A stretch of DNA of 5,662 bases from assembly GCA_027005175.1 (NCBI GenBank), contig JALTMC010000303.1, positions 1-5,662 of the forward strand, written 5' to 3'. This stretch comes from Myxococcales bacterium. GTDB taxonomy: Bacteria > Myxococcota_C > UBA6777. Made by a program: the position numbers and the translations under genes. Shown in pieces: positions 1 through 5,627 of the stretch; the first letter of the stretch is position 1, and each line of letters opens with the position of its first letter. Below the pieces are notes generated by a model. That model saw nothing but the letters and a program-made list of their open reading frames with translations. It was not told where the DNA came from and ran no database searches.

Positions 1-1868
1 ACAAAGAAAGCCACAAGCACGGCAAACATCACCACCACTATCGTCGATACAAACATAGCAAAGGCAGTCACAAGCATGGCCAAGGAAAGAAGGAAAAGAA
101 ACAAAAGCAATGGAGTCTTTGGTTGAGGAAGCGATGGGTACAAGACCTTGTCTTTTTGGCTAGTCCTTTCTTGGAGGGAAGAGACTCTGGAACCAGAGGA
201 ATAAAGATCGCGTCGCGCTATCTTGCCGAGAGGTTCAAGAAAATCGGTCTCAAGCCTGCCTTTAAGAAGAATCATTCATTCTATCAATTCTTCACAACCA
301 CGATGGGTGTGGAGTTGATGGCGGGAAACAGACTCTCTACAACAGCCGGTAAAAAGAAGCACCGCTGGAAGGTGAAGACAGATTTTATACCCTTTGGCTA
401 CTCCAGCAGTGGCTCATTCCAGGGTAAGGTTGTCTTTGCTGGGTATGGGATCTCAGCACCTGCGCAGGGGTATGACGACTACAAGTCTCTTGATGTAAAG
501 GGGAAGTTTGTTCTATTGTTTCGTTATACACCGCTGTGGACAAAGAAAGGCAAACATCCTTGGAAGCATCGTCGGGACCTGTATGCCGCCTTTCGATACA
601 AAGTGCTGAACGCCCGCGCTCATGGTGTGAAAGGTGTATTGATCGTTGATCTTCCACAAAAGGGAAAGAGGAAAGCTGGAAAGCTGGTTCCTCTGAAATC
701 CAACAGGGGATTAAGTGACGCAGGTATCCCCGTGATTCACATACGCTCCTCTGTCGCCAATCACCTGCTTGCAGGAAGCAAGACAACCTTGTTGCAGCGT
801 TGGCAACAAATAGAAAAAACAACAAAGCCCAACTCTGAAGAGTTGAATGCCAGAATAAGTATTCAAGTGAAGCTTCAAAAGAGACAAGTAAGAGTGTGCA
901 ATGTTGCGGCCATTTTACCGGGGAGAGACAAGAAACTATCCAAGCAGGTGATTGTGATTGGCGCCCACTACGATCATCTCGGCTATGGTTCGGTTGGAGC
1001 GTTCCCGGGGAACTATGGAAAGATCCACCCAGGGGCAGATGATAATGCTTCAGGGACTGTGGCTCTCTTGAGCCTGGCACGGCGTCTGAAGAAGAGAGGT
1101 ACACGGCGTACCATTGTCCTTGTCGCCTTTGCTGGCGAAGAACGAGGCCTGTTGGGTTCAGCACACTTTGTTAAGTATTCTCCTGTAGCCCGAAAGGATA
1201 TCGCGGTCATGCTCAACCTTGATATGATCGGAAGGATGCGCAAGAACCGCCTCGTGGTACAAGGCAGCGCAACGGCACCTTTGTTTGGCTCGATCTTGCG
1301 CGAAGTCAATCGCAAAGTAGGGCTGAATATGAAGTTGGGACCAAGTGGATATGGCCCCTCTGACCACACATCCTTCTACGCTCGCAAGATCCCTGTCCTC
1401 TTTTTCTTTACGGGAGCCCACACCGAATACCACCGCCCCACCGACACCGTCGATCGGATAAACTTTCCAGGGATGGAGAAAGCTATCGTATTTGTGGAAA
1501 AGACGACACTGGCCCTGGATCAGCTCGACAAGCGTCCCACATACCGGAAAGTTCTCTCTCCCCTCCCCAGGCGCAAAGCCCGGGGCGGTATGCGCTCCTA
1601 CCTTGGTACGATTCCAGACTATGGAAGCAAAGTACAGGGAGTCAAGTTAACGGGTGTTCGTTCCGGTGGACCTGCCGACAAAGCAGGCATTAAGGGGGAA
1701 GACATCATCATACAGATCGGACGATTCCCCATCCGGAACCTATACGACATGGTATTCGCACTCCGAGATTATCTACCAGGAGAGAAGGTGAAGATCGTAG
1801 TCATTCGCAAGAAAAAACAAGTGACACGACAAGCCATTCTAGGAACACGACAATCAAACCGTAGATAA
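1..1868 (+). CDS. M28 family zinc metallopeptidase with PA insert and C-terminal PDZ domain (5' end outside window)
   Basis: Probable secreted or periplasmic two-zinc aminopeptidase or carboxypeptidase-like enzyme. The frame is open from base 3 with no stop, so the TTG at 123 is not a credible start; the true start and any signal peptide lie to the left. Numbering from the TTG codon as residue 1: an M28-type opening (LEGRDSGTRG, about 17-26, then a helix ending KKIGLKPA), a protease-associated (PA) insert at about 85-250, and a catalytic core at about 260-465. All expected metal and catalytic residues are present: H282 and D284 (AHYDH), D306 (GADDNASG), E339 and E340 (GEERG), D367 (NLDMIG) and H437 (EYHRPTD). 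A PDZ domain follows at about 488-575 (LGTIPDY, then GGPADKAGIKGEDII), a common add-on in bacterial M28 enzymes, probably for peptide or partner binding. The stop TAA lies inside a 15-bp tandem repeat. The family call is secure; the physiological substrate is unknown. The gene converges on the histidine kinase gene. Confidence 0.93.
   Translation, partial: KESHKHGKHHHHYRRYKHSKGSHKHGQGKKEKKQKQWSLWLRKRWVQDLVFLASPFLEGRDSGTRGIKIASRYLAERFKKIGLKPAFKKNHSFYQFFTTTMGVELMAGNRLSTTAGKKKHRWKVKTDFIPFGYSSSGSFQGKVVFAGYGISAPAQGYDDYKSLDVKGKFVLLFRYTPLWTKKGKHPWKHRRDLYAAFRYKVLNARAHGVKGVLIVDLPQKGKRKAGKLVPLKSNRGLSDAGIPVIHIRSSVANHLLAGSKTTLLQRWQQIEKTTKPNSEELNARISIQVKLQKRQVRVCNVAAILPGRDKKLSKQVIVIGAHYDHLGYGSVGAFPGNYGKIHPGADDNASGTVALLSLARRLKKRGTRRTIVLVAFAGEERGLLGSAHFVKYSPVARKDIAVMLNLDMIGRMRKNRLVVQGSATAPLFGSILREVNRKVGLNMKLGPSGYGPSDHTSFYARKIPVLFFFTGAHTEYHRPTDTVDRINFPGMEKAIVFVEKTTLALDQLDKRPTYRKVLSPLPRRKARGGMRSYLGTIPDYGSKVQGVKLTGVRSGGPADKAGIKGEDIIIQIGRFPIRNLYDMVFALRDYLPGEKVKIVVIRKKKQVTRQAILGTRQSNRR
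3..122 (+). other. His/Lys-rich low-complexity linker in the peptidase N-terminal region
   Basis: These 40 codons are in frame with the peptidase and contain 9 histidines and 11 lysines, including a run of four histidines (HGKHHHHYRR). The motif SHKHG occurs twice, 57 bases (19 codons) apart, encoded by near-identical DNA at 9-23 and 66-80, which suggests internal duplication. The segment ends at the first folded part of the peptidase (about base 123). It is likely a flexible linker between a signal or lipid anchor and the enzyme, and might bind metal ions or polyanionic surfaces; that role is inference. Confidence 0.7.
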
Positions 1869-1915
1869 GCAAGCCGTAGATAAGCAAGCCGTAGATAAGC
1901 AAGCCGTAGATAAGC
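1861..1915 (+). repeat. 15-bp tandem repeat, about 3.7 copies, carrying the peptidase stop codon
   Basis: The unit gtagataagcaagcc is repeated exactly three times (1861-1875, 1876-1890, 1891-1905), followed by 10 matching bases (1906-1915). The TAA at 1866-1868 ends the peptidase. Because the unit is 15 bases, TAA recurs in the same frame at 1881, 1896 and 1911, giving four in-frame stops in a row. A different frame through the array is open and would read VDKQA repeated. Perfect copy identity points to recent expansion, for example by slipped-strand replication. Confidence 0.95.
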
Positions 1916-1931
1916 CCCTCCTCTCCCCTGG

Positions 1932-1943
1932 TGCCCGAAGGCA
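1932..1943 (-). terminator. Small UUCG-type hairpin in the convergent gap, weak terminator candidate
   Basis: On the minus strand this reads TGCC-TTCG-GGCA: a 4-bp stem closed by C-G around a UUCG tetraloop, an unusually stable loop in RNA. On the plus strand the same site forms GCC-CGAA-GGC and can extend through two G-U pairs, followed by a patchy T-rich stretch (gatcttt). It lies between the ends of two converging genes, where a bidirectional terminator is expected, but the stem is short and there is no proper T tract. I see no better terminator in 1869-1998. Confidence 0.25.
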
Positions 1944-1998
1944 TTGATCTTTGTGGTCGATTCCCATGATTCATGCGGATACATCGGCCACTTCGGAC

Positions 1999-3540
1999 CT
2001 ATTCTTCTTGTGCGAAGTCACCTTGTGCGAAGTCACCTTGTGGAAGCCAGAGCGACACGACTGTGCCACCTTCGAGAGGGCAGGCCACCGCAATCCGTCC
2101 GGCATGTACCTCCACGAACTTTTTGGCCAGAGGAAGCCCAAGACCTGTCCCTTTCTCTTTGGTGGTAAAGAAAGGCTCAAACACCTGCTCTAGCTTTTCT
2201 TCTGGAATGCCTGTCCCCTTGTCTTGGATTGTAAATAACAAGCCACTCTCTTCTAAGCTACTCTCCAACCGAACCATTCCGCCTTTGGGTGATGCTTGGA
2301 TCGCATTTTGAACCAGATTCAAAACAGCTTGGTGAATCTTAGAGCGGTCAAAGGAGATCTCCCGCTCCAGAGGCAGACCGAGCAGCTCAATGGAGACATC
2401 TTTCTCTTGCATCGCAGGAGATAAAAGCATCTGAATCTCGATAAGGAACTCGTGCCAGTCCTGCTTTGTGATATGAATGGTGGAGGGTCGAGCAAAATTG
2501 AGGAAGCTATTCACCACCTCTCCCAGGTAGCGCAATTCTCGTTGGATACGGTCCACATAAGAGAGCTTCTCTGGATCACCCGCCAGCTCTTCCTTGAGAA
2601 TTCCGGAAAAAAGTTCCATTCCCCCGAGCGGGTTGCGGACTTCATGAGCAATTCCAGAGAGCATCATCTGCATCTGGCGATCACGGGCCAGGATATTAAG
2701 CCTCATCTCCTCCATTGTCTCGGCCAAAGAACCGATTTCGTCCTGACCCAAAGTAGGAACGCTCTCTGTGAGATTTCCTTCTCCCATTCGATTGGCCGCA
2801 CTCACGAGTTTCTTCACAGGAGCAACGAGCCAGCCTGTAAAGAGAAATCCAGTCAACACAACAAGAAGAATGGAGAGCAAACCAACAAAGAATAGCTCTC
2901 TTTGGAGATCGCGAATTTGCTGAAAGTAAAGAGCACTTCCTTCCACAGCGACCACAGCGAGAACGTCTTTCCCCTCCAGGAGTGGCGTGAACCCTGTCTT
3001 GTATTGCCGACCCTGTTTGTCCTGAAACAAGACTCCAGCTTTAGGCCTTCCTGAGAAGACAGCCTTCAATTCACTGGCCTCAAAAGAGAGACTCACATAC
3101 TTTTGGCCCACAGGAGTTGCTTTTGTATCAAGTAAGCTTTTTCGGTCTCGATCAAAAACATAAATCCGTCGCACCCCAGTGGCTTTTTTAAGCCGTCGCA
3201 ATTTGCGTTGTAGATTGCGATAGCTGCGGATCTTTTCATCTCCGGGGGCAAACGAGTCAATCTGATCCGATGGAAGCAAAGGCACTGCTGCTCTGGCCAC
3301 ACTGATCAACCGCAAGCCCAGCTCAACATCCAGGCTTTCACGCAGACGAAATCGTGCGAACCAGGCAAACAAGCCCACTGTGAGCAAAGCTGGGATCAGA
3401 AAGGTGGCGATATTCTTGGCACGCAAGCCCCACAGCAAACGACTCCACCAATGTGTCGCTGCAACATAACGCTCCCCTCGACCTCCACCTTCCGGTGGTA
3501 GGAGAATCGCGGCGGTTTGATGCAGCTCAGATTTCGACAT
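1999..3540 (-). CDS. Membrane-bound sensor histidine kinase (Cache-like sensor, HAMP, HisKA, HATPase_c)
   Basis: Inner-membrane sensor that autophosphorylates a histidine and passes the phosphate to a response regulator. Domains in the 513 residues: cytoplasmic N-terminus 1-43, transmembrane segment about 44-62, extracytoplasmic sensor about 64-215 that resembles a single Cache domain (IYVFDRDRKSLLDTK, then LFQDKQGRQYKTGFTPL), second transmembrane segment about 216-238, HAMP about 237-290, HisKA H-box GIAHEVRNPLGG with phosphoacceptor H299, N-box with N408 and N412, G1 box DKGTGIP (440-446), F-box FEPFFTTKEKG and G2 box GTGLGL (464-469). All kinase motifs look intact. The H-box resembles kinases that partner NtrC-type regulators, but no regulator is in the window. 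The ATG at 3540 is 14 bases after the upstream kinase stop and lacks a recognisable ribosome binding site, so translation may be coupled or start at TTG 3438. The C-terminus carries a GDFAQ duplication. The ligand is unknown. Confidence 0.93.
   Translation of the reverse strand: MSKSELHQTAAILLPPEGGGRGERYVAATHWWSRLLWGLRAKNIATFLIPALLTVGLFAWFARFRLRESLDVELGLRLISVARAAVPLLPSDQIDSFAPGDEKIRSYRNLQRKLRRLKKATGVRRIYVFDRDRKSLLDTKATPVGQKYVSLSFEASELKAVFSGRPKAGVLFQDKQGRQYKTGFTPLLEGKDVLAVVAVEGSALYFQQIRDLQRELFFVGLLSILLVVLTGFLFTGWLVAPVKKLVSAANRMGEGNLTESVPTLGQDEIGSLAETMEEMRLNILARDRQMQMMLSGIAHEVRNPLGGMELFSGILKEELAGDPEKLSYVDRIQRELRYLGEVVNSFLNFARPSTIHITKQDWHEFLIEIQMLLSPAMQEKDVSIELLGLPLEREISFDRSKIHQAVLNLVQNAIQASPKGGMVRLESSLEESGLLFTIQDKGTGIPEEKLEQVFEPFFTTKEKGTGLGLPLAKKFVEVHAGRIAVACPLEGGTVVSLWLPQGDFAQGDFAQEE
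2007..2042 (-). repeat. 15-bp tandem repeat, 2.4 copies, in the 3' end of the histidine kinase gene
   Basis: On the plus strand the unit cttgtgcgaagtcac occurs at 2007-2021 and 2022-2036, with six further matching bases to 2042. On the coding strand it gives the protein ending PQGDFAQGDFAQEE, just beyond the end of the ATPase domain, so the duplication extends a non-essential tail without changing frame. The two full copies are identical in DNA, which suggests a recent event. Confidence 0.93.
3443..3449 (-). promoter_or_regulatory. Candidate internal ribosome binding site for an alternative histidine kinase start
   Basis: The minus strand reads GGTGGAG here, four bases before an in-frame TTG at 3438-3436 (residue 35 of the long form). 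Starting there would give a 479-residue protein with about nine residues before the first membrane segment, a normal layout. The longer ATG start at 3540 has no purine-rich site before it. The long form is still the default because the extra 34 residues are open and the gene spacing fits an operon. Confidence 0.3.
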
Positions 3541-3554
3541 AGGGGATGAGTTTG

Positions 3555-4487
3555 TTAGAGAGAGCGGATGGGCAGAGGACCATCTTCGAAAGAGACCATT
3601 TTCCGGAGTTTTTCGTAACGCTCCTGAATGTCTTCGGGTTTGATTTGTAAGAGATTGTCAAAGCTAAATCGCTCCACATTAAAGGAAGCCATGACAGAGC
3701 CAATCGCAAGAGCGCGGCGCAAGTGGCTCTCATTAATGTCATCCACTTGGGAGAGGTAACCAATGGCTCCACCGGCAAAGGTATCACCCGCTCCCGTGGG
3801 ATCACGTACGTGCTCAAGAGGGAAAGCAGGTGCCCAAGAGGTGGCTTCCTTCGTAAACAGCATCGCCCCATATTCACCGAGCTTGACAACGATGATTTGC
3901 GGTCCCTGTTCACGGATCCATTCCACCGCAGACAAGAGGTTTTTCTCGCCCGAGAGATCACGGATTTCCTGTTCGTTAAGAACAAACATGTCTACTTTTT
4001 TGAGGAGTTTGAGGAGCGCCTGACGTTTGCCAGAGATCCAGAAATTCATGGTATCACAAGCCACAAGACGCGGCTTTGGCACTTGCTCTAGTACTTGAAG
4101 CTGAAGCTCGGGATCGATATTCGCGAGAAAGATCGTGGAAGAGTCCTTGTAGCTATTGGGCAACTCTGGAGAGAAGGTCTCAAAGACATTGAGTCGAGTG
4201 TCGAGGGTGTGAGCCTGATTGAGATCATCACCATACCAGCCACTCCAGTGGAATGTCTCGCCATCTTTCCATTGCAAACCCTCGGTGTCTACGCCACGAG
4301 CGTTGAGCACCTCAACATGCTTGGCAGGGAAATCGTTACCCACCACACCCACCATGCGAACCGGTGTAAAAAAAGAAGCACTGATGGAGAAGAAGTTGGC
4401 ACTCCCACCCAATATCTTTTCGCGCTTACCATAAGGTGTTTCTACCGAATCAAATGCAACAGAACCCACCACCAACAGCTGAGACAT
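3555..4487 (-). CDS. PfkB/ribokinase-family carbohydrate or nucleoside kinase
   Basis: Cytoplasmic kinase that moves a phosphate from ATP (or possibly ADP) to a hydroxyl of a sugar, nucleoside or sugar phosphate. The 310 residues match the usual PfkB length. Visible motifs: N-terminal strand LLVVGSVAFDS (4-14), the substrate-side glycine motif GGSAN (27-31), VVGNDFPAKHVEVL (48-61), the metal/phosphate NXXE motif as NEQE (171-174), KLGEYGAML (202-210), and the PfkB signature 2 DPTGAGDTFAGG (229-240) with D235 as the expected catalytic base. Nothing is truncated. The ATG at 4487 has a good ribosome binding site. It lies downstream of mtnP and 14 bases before the histidine kinase. The neighbour suggests a nucleoside-salvage substrate; methylthioribose 1-phosphate itself has no free 5-hydroxyl, so a 5-kinase would need another substrate such as ribose 1-phosphate or a nucleoside. 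The family is secure, the specific substrate is not. Confidence 0.92.
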   Translation of the reverse strand: MSQLLVVGSVAFDSVETPYGKREKILGGSANFFSISASFFTPVRMVGVVGNDFPAKHVEVLNARGVDTEGLQWKDGETFHWSGWYGDDLNQAHTLDTRLNVFETFSPELPNSYKDSSTIFLANIDPELQLQVLEQVPKPRLVACDTMNFWISGKRQALLKLLKKVDMFVLNEQEIRDLSGEKNLLSAVEWIREQGPQIIVVKLGEYGAMLFTKEATSWAPAFPLEHVRDPTGAGDTFAGGAIGYLSQVDDINESHLRRALAIGSVMASFNVERFSFDNLLQIKPEDIQERYEKLRKMVSFEDGPLPIRSL

Positions 4488-4494
4488 CTTTGTT

Positions 4495-4500
4495 CTCCTT
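4495..4500 (-). promoter_or_regulatory. Ribosome binding site of the PfkB-family kinase
   Basis: AAGGAG on the minus strand ends seven bases before the ATG at 4487, a near-ideal distance, and fixes this start. The 26-bp repeat array ends only four bases upstream of it, so the repeat is part of the mRNA leader next to the translation start. Confidence 0.85.
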
Positions 4501-4504
4501 CAAT

Positions 4505-4580
4505 GTCGAACAATCACAAACCCATACCATATCGAACAATCACAAACCCATACCATGCCGAACAATCACAAACCCATAAG
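4505..4580 (-). repeat. 26-bp tandem repeat, about 2.9 copies, in the mtnP-kinase gap
   Basis: Three head-to-tail units start at 4505, 4531 and 4557. Each contains the identical 20-base core cgaacaatcacaaacccata (plus strand); the first two units also share the following ccat, and the first two bases differ among units (gt, at, gc). The period of 26 is not a multiple of three and no convincing coding frame runs through it. The array takes up half of the 145-base gap and lies directly before the kinase ribosome binding site. It could be a neutral expansion, a set of protein or RNA binding sites, or a spacer; I see no strong hairpin within a unit. Confidence 0.93.
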
Positions 4581-4632
4581 CACAGCAAGCCCCTCTCACA
4601 AGGAAAAGACCACCACGCCAAAAGGTTAATGG

Positions 4633-5496
4633 TTAAATGTATTTGCCAATAATTGGCTCTAGATCTTTTTTGAGTTGGTCTGAGATAGCCTCAGGTGCAG
4701 TCATAATTGCCCCTTGGAGAGCATGGTAGGCATCCGACTCCAACTTTGTTTCGACCAGGCGACGCGCTGCGACCTTGACAATGTCTTGTGCCGTTTCTGC
4801 GTTCTTCTTTAGGATCGCCAAAACAGCATCAACAGAGACATCTTCTTCGGCGTCATGCCAACAATCGTAGTCTGTTACCAGGGCAACTGTTGCAAAGGGG
4901 AGTTCAGCCTCACGAGAAAGTTTCGCCTCGGTCGCATTGGTCATACCGATCACAGAAACCCCCCAAGAGCGGTAGATATTCGACTCCGCACGGGTAGAAA
5001 ACTGAGGCCCTTCCATACAGATATAAGTGCCACCTTGGTGAACCGTGGCCCCAACTTCCTTGGAGCTGTCATAGAGGATCTGTGCGAGGTTCTTACAGAA
5101 CGGGTCGCCATACATCACATGAGCCGCGATACCGTTGCCAAAGAAGGTAAACACTCTGTGGTGGGTACGATCAAAGAGTTGGTCTGGTATCAGGATATGA
5201 CCAGGCTCGATCTCCTCCTTCATGGAGCCTACTGCCGTCAGCGCAATCACACAATCAACACCCATCTTTTTCAGAGCGAAGATATTGGCCCGGTAGTTAA
5301 TTTCATGAGGTAAGCGTTTATGTCCCAAGCCATGTCGGGGAAGAAAAAAGAGGGTTGCACCTGACATTCGGCCTTCTACCAGGGGTGCAGAGGGTGCCCC
5401 AAAAGGGGTGTCCACCTCAACAGTCCGCACGACCTCTAGCTCTTTCATCTGATACAGACCACTGCCACCGATTACGCCAATGACTGGCTCCGCCAT
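4633..5496 (-). CDS. mtnP: S-methyl-5'-thioadenosine phosphorylase
   Basis: Cytoplasmic enzyme of the methionine and purine salvage pathway: 5'-methylthioadenosine plus phosphate gives adenine and 5-methylthioribose 1-phosphate, clearing a by-product of polyamine and other S-adenosylmethionine-dependent reactions. The 287 residues match the family length. Motifs: phosphate-binding GGSGL (10-14), PRHG (53-56), HEINYRANI (64-72), TAVGSMKEEIEPG (87-99), the nucleoside phosphorylase signature region TYICMEGPQFSTRAES (157-172), GMTNATEAKLSREAE (184-198) and VTDYDCWH (207-214). D209 and D211 correspond to the aspartates that favour 6-aminopurines, supporting adenine over guanine or hypoxanthine. 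The ATG at 5496 has an AGGAG site six bases upstream. It is the first gene of the minus-strand cluster; the PfkB kinase follows after 145 bases. No mtnA or other methionine-salvage gene is in the window. Activity on 5'-deoxyadenosine or adenosine is possible but cannot be judged here. Confidence 0.95.
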   Translation of the reverse strand: MAEPVIGVIGGSGLYQMKELEVVRTVEVDTPFGAPSAPLVEGRMSGATLFFLPRHGLGHKRLPHEINYRANIFALKKMGVDCVIALTAVGSMKEEIEPGHILIPDQLFDRTHHRVFTFFGNGIAAHVMYGDPFCKNLAQILYDSSKEVGATVHQGGTYICMEGPQFSTRAESNIYRSWGVSVIGMTNATEAKLSREAELPFATVALVTDYDCWHDAEEDVSVDAVLAILKKNAETAQDIVKVAARRLVETKLESDAYHALQGAIMTAPEAISDQLKKDLEPIIGKYI

Positions 5497-5502
5497 TGTA
5501 TT

Positions 5503-5507
5503 CTCCT
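5503..5507 (-). promoter_or_regulatory. Ribosome binding site of mtnP
   Basis: AGGAG on the minus strand, six bases before the ATG at 5496. It decides the start and fits the usual N-terminus of the family, which begins a few residues before the first strand VIGVIGGSG. Confidence 0.85.
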
Positions 5508-5536
5508 ACCGTTCAACCCGTTAACACAAAGAAATC

Positions 5537-5581
5537 CACGAACATCGACACATTGAAATAGGAATTAACAGCACGAACATC
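5537..5581. repeat. Pair of 10-bp direct repeats in the mtnP leader
   Basis: The sequence cacgaacatc occurs at 5537-5546 and again at 5572-5581, 35 bases apart start to start. Each is preceded by a ttaaca (5521-5526 and 5563-5568). The flanks cacaaagaaa (5525-5534) and tttgtttgtg (5583-5592) are a near inverted pair. The elements lie between the candidate promoter and the mtnP ribosome binding site, so they could be regulatory, but a short pair like this can arise by chance. Confidence 0.3.
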
Positions 5582-5598
5582 TTTGTTTGTGCGCATTG

Positions 5599-5627
5599 GG
5601 TCTAGCATACGCGCAGCCTTGGGTCAA
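5599..5627 (-). promoter_or_regulatory. Candidate sigma-70-type promoter upstream of mtnP
   Basis: On the minus strand TTGACC (5627-5622, five of six matches to the -35 consensus) is followed by a 17-base spacer and TAGACC (5604-5599), with a TG one base before it as in extended -10 promoters. The -10 hexamer itself is weak. Transcription would start near 5592, leaving a leader of about 95 bases before mtnP. I recognise no known riboswitch in that leader. Confidence 0.4.

Noticed and set aside
540-558. Resemblance of a 19-base stretch inside the peptidase to bases 1-10 plus 22-30
   Set aside because: The match needs an 11-base gap and the first half is in a different reading frame; the purine-rich Lys codons make a chance match likely.
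385-1164. Long open frame of 259 codons on the minus strand
   Set aside because: It lies entirely antisense to the peptidase, whose domains and catalytic residues are clear; its translation has low-complexity, Ser/Arg/His/Gln-rich character with no recognisable domain.
1951-2311. Several overlapping short open frames on the plus strand near the gene junction
   Set aside because: They are antisense to the 3' end of the histidine kinase ATPase domain and owe their openness partly to the 15-bp repeat; none shows a ribosome binding site or a domain.
4505-4580. Possible CRISPR array from the 26-bp periodic repeat
   Set aside because: Units are directly head to tail with no unique spacers between them, so it is a simple tandem repeat.
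4581-4632. Possible terminator after mtnP
   Set aside because: Only short complementary pieces (ACC/GGT) and a run of four T are visible; no stem strong enough to support a call, and transcription into the kinase is plausible.
4095-4652. Open frame of 185 codons on the plus strand
   Set aside because: It is antisense to the PfkB kinase start and then runs through the 26-bp repeat array; the protein shows no domain and the kinase on the other strand has intact motifs and a ribosome binding site.
4855-5313. Open frame of 152 codons on the plus strand
   Set aside because: Shadow of mtnP, which is fully intact on the minus strand.
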